A stretch of DNA of 64,000 nt from Sphingomonas sp. Mn802worker (GTDB lineage Bacteria > Pseudomonadota > Alphaproteobacteria > Sphingomonadales > Sphingomonadaceae), in NCBI RefSeq assembly GCF_000382485.1, contig NZ_AORY01000015.1:169978-233977 (forward strand). Direction: 5' to 3'. Below the pieces are notes generated by a model that was not told where the DNA came from, made no database searches, and saw nothing but the letters and a program-made list of their open reading frames with translations. Made by a program: the position numbers and the translations under genes. The first letter of the stretch is position 1. The number at the start of each line of letters is the position of its first letter. This document shows, one piece after another, positions 63,700-64,000 of this stretch.

Positions 63700-64000
63700 T
63701 GACGTGCCCCCCGTTTCTTCATCCACCTGGACCTAGAGGCCGACCCTCGAAGGGAGGGACGGAATGAAGCGGAAGCAGTTTTTGGAAGAGCAGATCATCG
63801 GCATTCTGAAGGAGGCCGAGGCGGGTGCAGTGGTGACGGAGCTGTGCCGCAAGCATGGGATGTCGAGCGCGACCTACTAGGCATGGAAGGCGAAGTTCGG
63901 CGGCCTGGAGGTGTCCGACGCGAAGCGTCTGCGGTTGCTCGAAGAGGAGAACGCCAGGCTCAAGCGGTTGCTTGCGGACACGATGCTCGACAATGCGGGA
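63700..64000 (+). mobile_element. Left end of an IS3-family insertion sequence (cut by window)
   Basis: The element probably begins at 63700, where TGACGTGCCCCCC resembles the TGACCTGCCCCC-type terminal repeat of IS3-family (IS407-like) elements. The first transposase frame follows 64 bp inside. The right end lies outside the window, so the target duplication cannot be checked. Confidence 0.72.
63764..64000 (+). pseudogene. IS3-family OrfA with internal stop (partial)
   Basis: The frame from ATG 63764 encodes a typical IS3 OrfA start (MKRKQFLEEQIIGILKEAEA, then a helix-turn-helix and a leucine-zipper region LLEEENARLKRLLADTMLD). Codon 39 is TAG (63878-63880) where relatives have an aromatic codon before AWKAKFGG, so the protein is truncated unless the stop is read through. 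The end is cut by the window. Confidence 0.85.

Noticed and set aside
63317..63700. 127-residue minus-strand frame with a hydrophobic C-terminal stretch
   Set aside because: A small membrane protein or toxin was considered, but there is no ribosome-binding site, the codon pattern is not that of the genome and the N-terminal half looks random.
1..64000. CRISPR arrays, tRNA or rRNA genes
   Set aside because: No regularly spaced direct repeats, no cloverleaf with a conserved T-arm and no rRNA-like segments were seen by reading; a covariance-model scan would settle tRNAs.

Overview
The window is GC-rich chromosomal DNA that reads like a sphingomonad alphaproteobacterium (Sphingomonas or a close relative). 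Supporting signs are dense GC3-biased coding, many TonB-dependent or OmpA-type outer-membrane proteins, a DUF2793/gene-transfer-agent relic, a plant-type glutamate-cysteine ligase, a UPF0314/DUF2585 protein, and heavy use of GTG/TTG starts with 4-nt stop/start overlaps. I see no rRNA, tRNA or CRISPR array. Taxonomy is inference from gene content, not from a marker gene.

Layout. 1-3.8 kb: start of a possible MarR-type regulator on the minus strand (cut by the edge), a two-domain M16 zinc peptidase and two small unknown proteins. 3.8-7.9 kb: a minus-strand set with an MFS carrier, a YdcZ/DMT carrier, an SLC13-type carrier and a metallophosphoesterase. 8.1-18.3 kb: a cysteine-free Crp/Fnr regulator, then nine tightly coupled genes: inositol-phosphate synthase, HD-like protein, methyltransferase, Gfo/Idh oxidoreductase, metallo-beta-lactamase-fold protein, YcaO, AP-endonuclease-type TIM barrel, GT4 glycosyltransferase and PIG-L deacetylase. 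I do not recognise this set as a characterised pathway. It looks like a biosynthetic operon for a modified inositol-containing (pseudo)disaccharide and is the main candidate for an undescribed system. A Crp/Fnr-type palindrome lies between the regulator and the first enzyme gene.

18.3-23.6 kb (minus): K+ channel, OmpA-type lipoprotein and two CPA-type cation/proton antiporters. 23.8-28.4 kb: two small proteins, then a cobalamin riboswitch controlling a BtuB-like TonB receptor and a PepSY membrane protein. 28.4-30.6 kb: a strong-looking promoter followed at once by a terminator hairpin (small RNA or attenuator), then a decayed gene-transfer-agent remnant in which a capsid fragment is joined to the end of the large tail protein, plus an intact DUF2793 gene. 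30.7-49.6 kb: mostly ordinary metabolism and envelope genes (OmpA, gshA, methyltransferase-like membrane protein, ModE-type regulator, old-yellow-enzyme, PAP2, CitE-like lyase, galE, msrA, tsaC/sua5, acyl-CoA dehydrogenase, GntR, nitroreductase, POT peptide transporter, NnrU, acyl-CoA synthetase).

49.6-58.2 kb: a minus-strand dctA / TonB receptor / SGNH hydrolase unit, divergent from a DctB/DctD-like two-component pair whose response regulator lacks the GAFTGA loop and has a changed Walker B. 58.4-63.2 kb: a plus-strand run with a Gly/Tyr-rich secreted protein, a three-EF-hand protein, an ECF sigma factor, a one-pass membrane protein, a periplasmic metal-sensor-like protein, a DUF1800 gene broken by a one-base frameshift inside a tandem repeat, and a DUF1501 protein. 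63.25-64 kb: lower-GC DNA with no convincing gene, then the left end of an IS3-family element whose first reading frame carries a nonsense codon.
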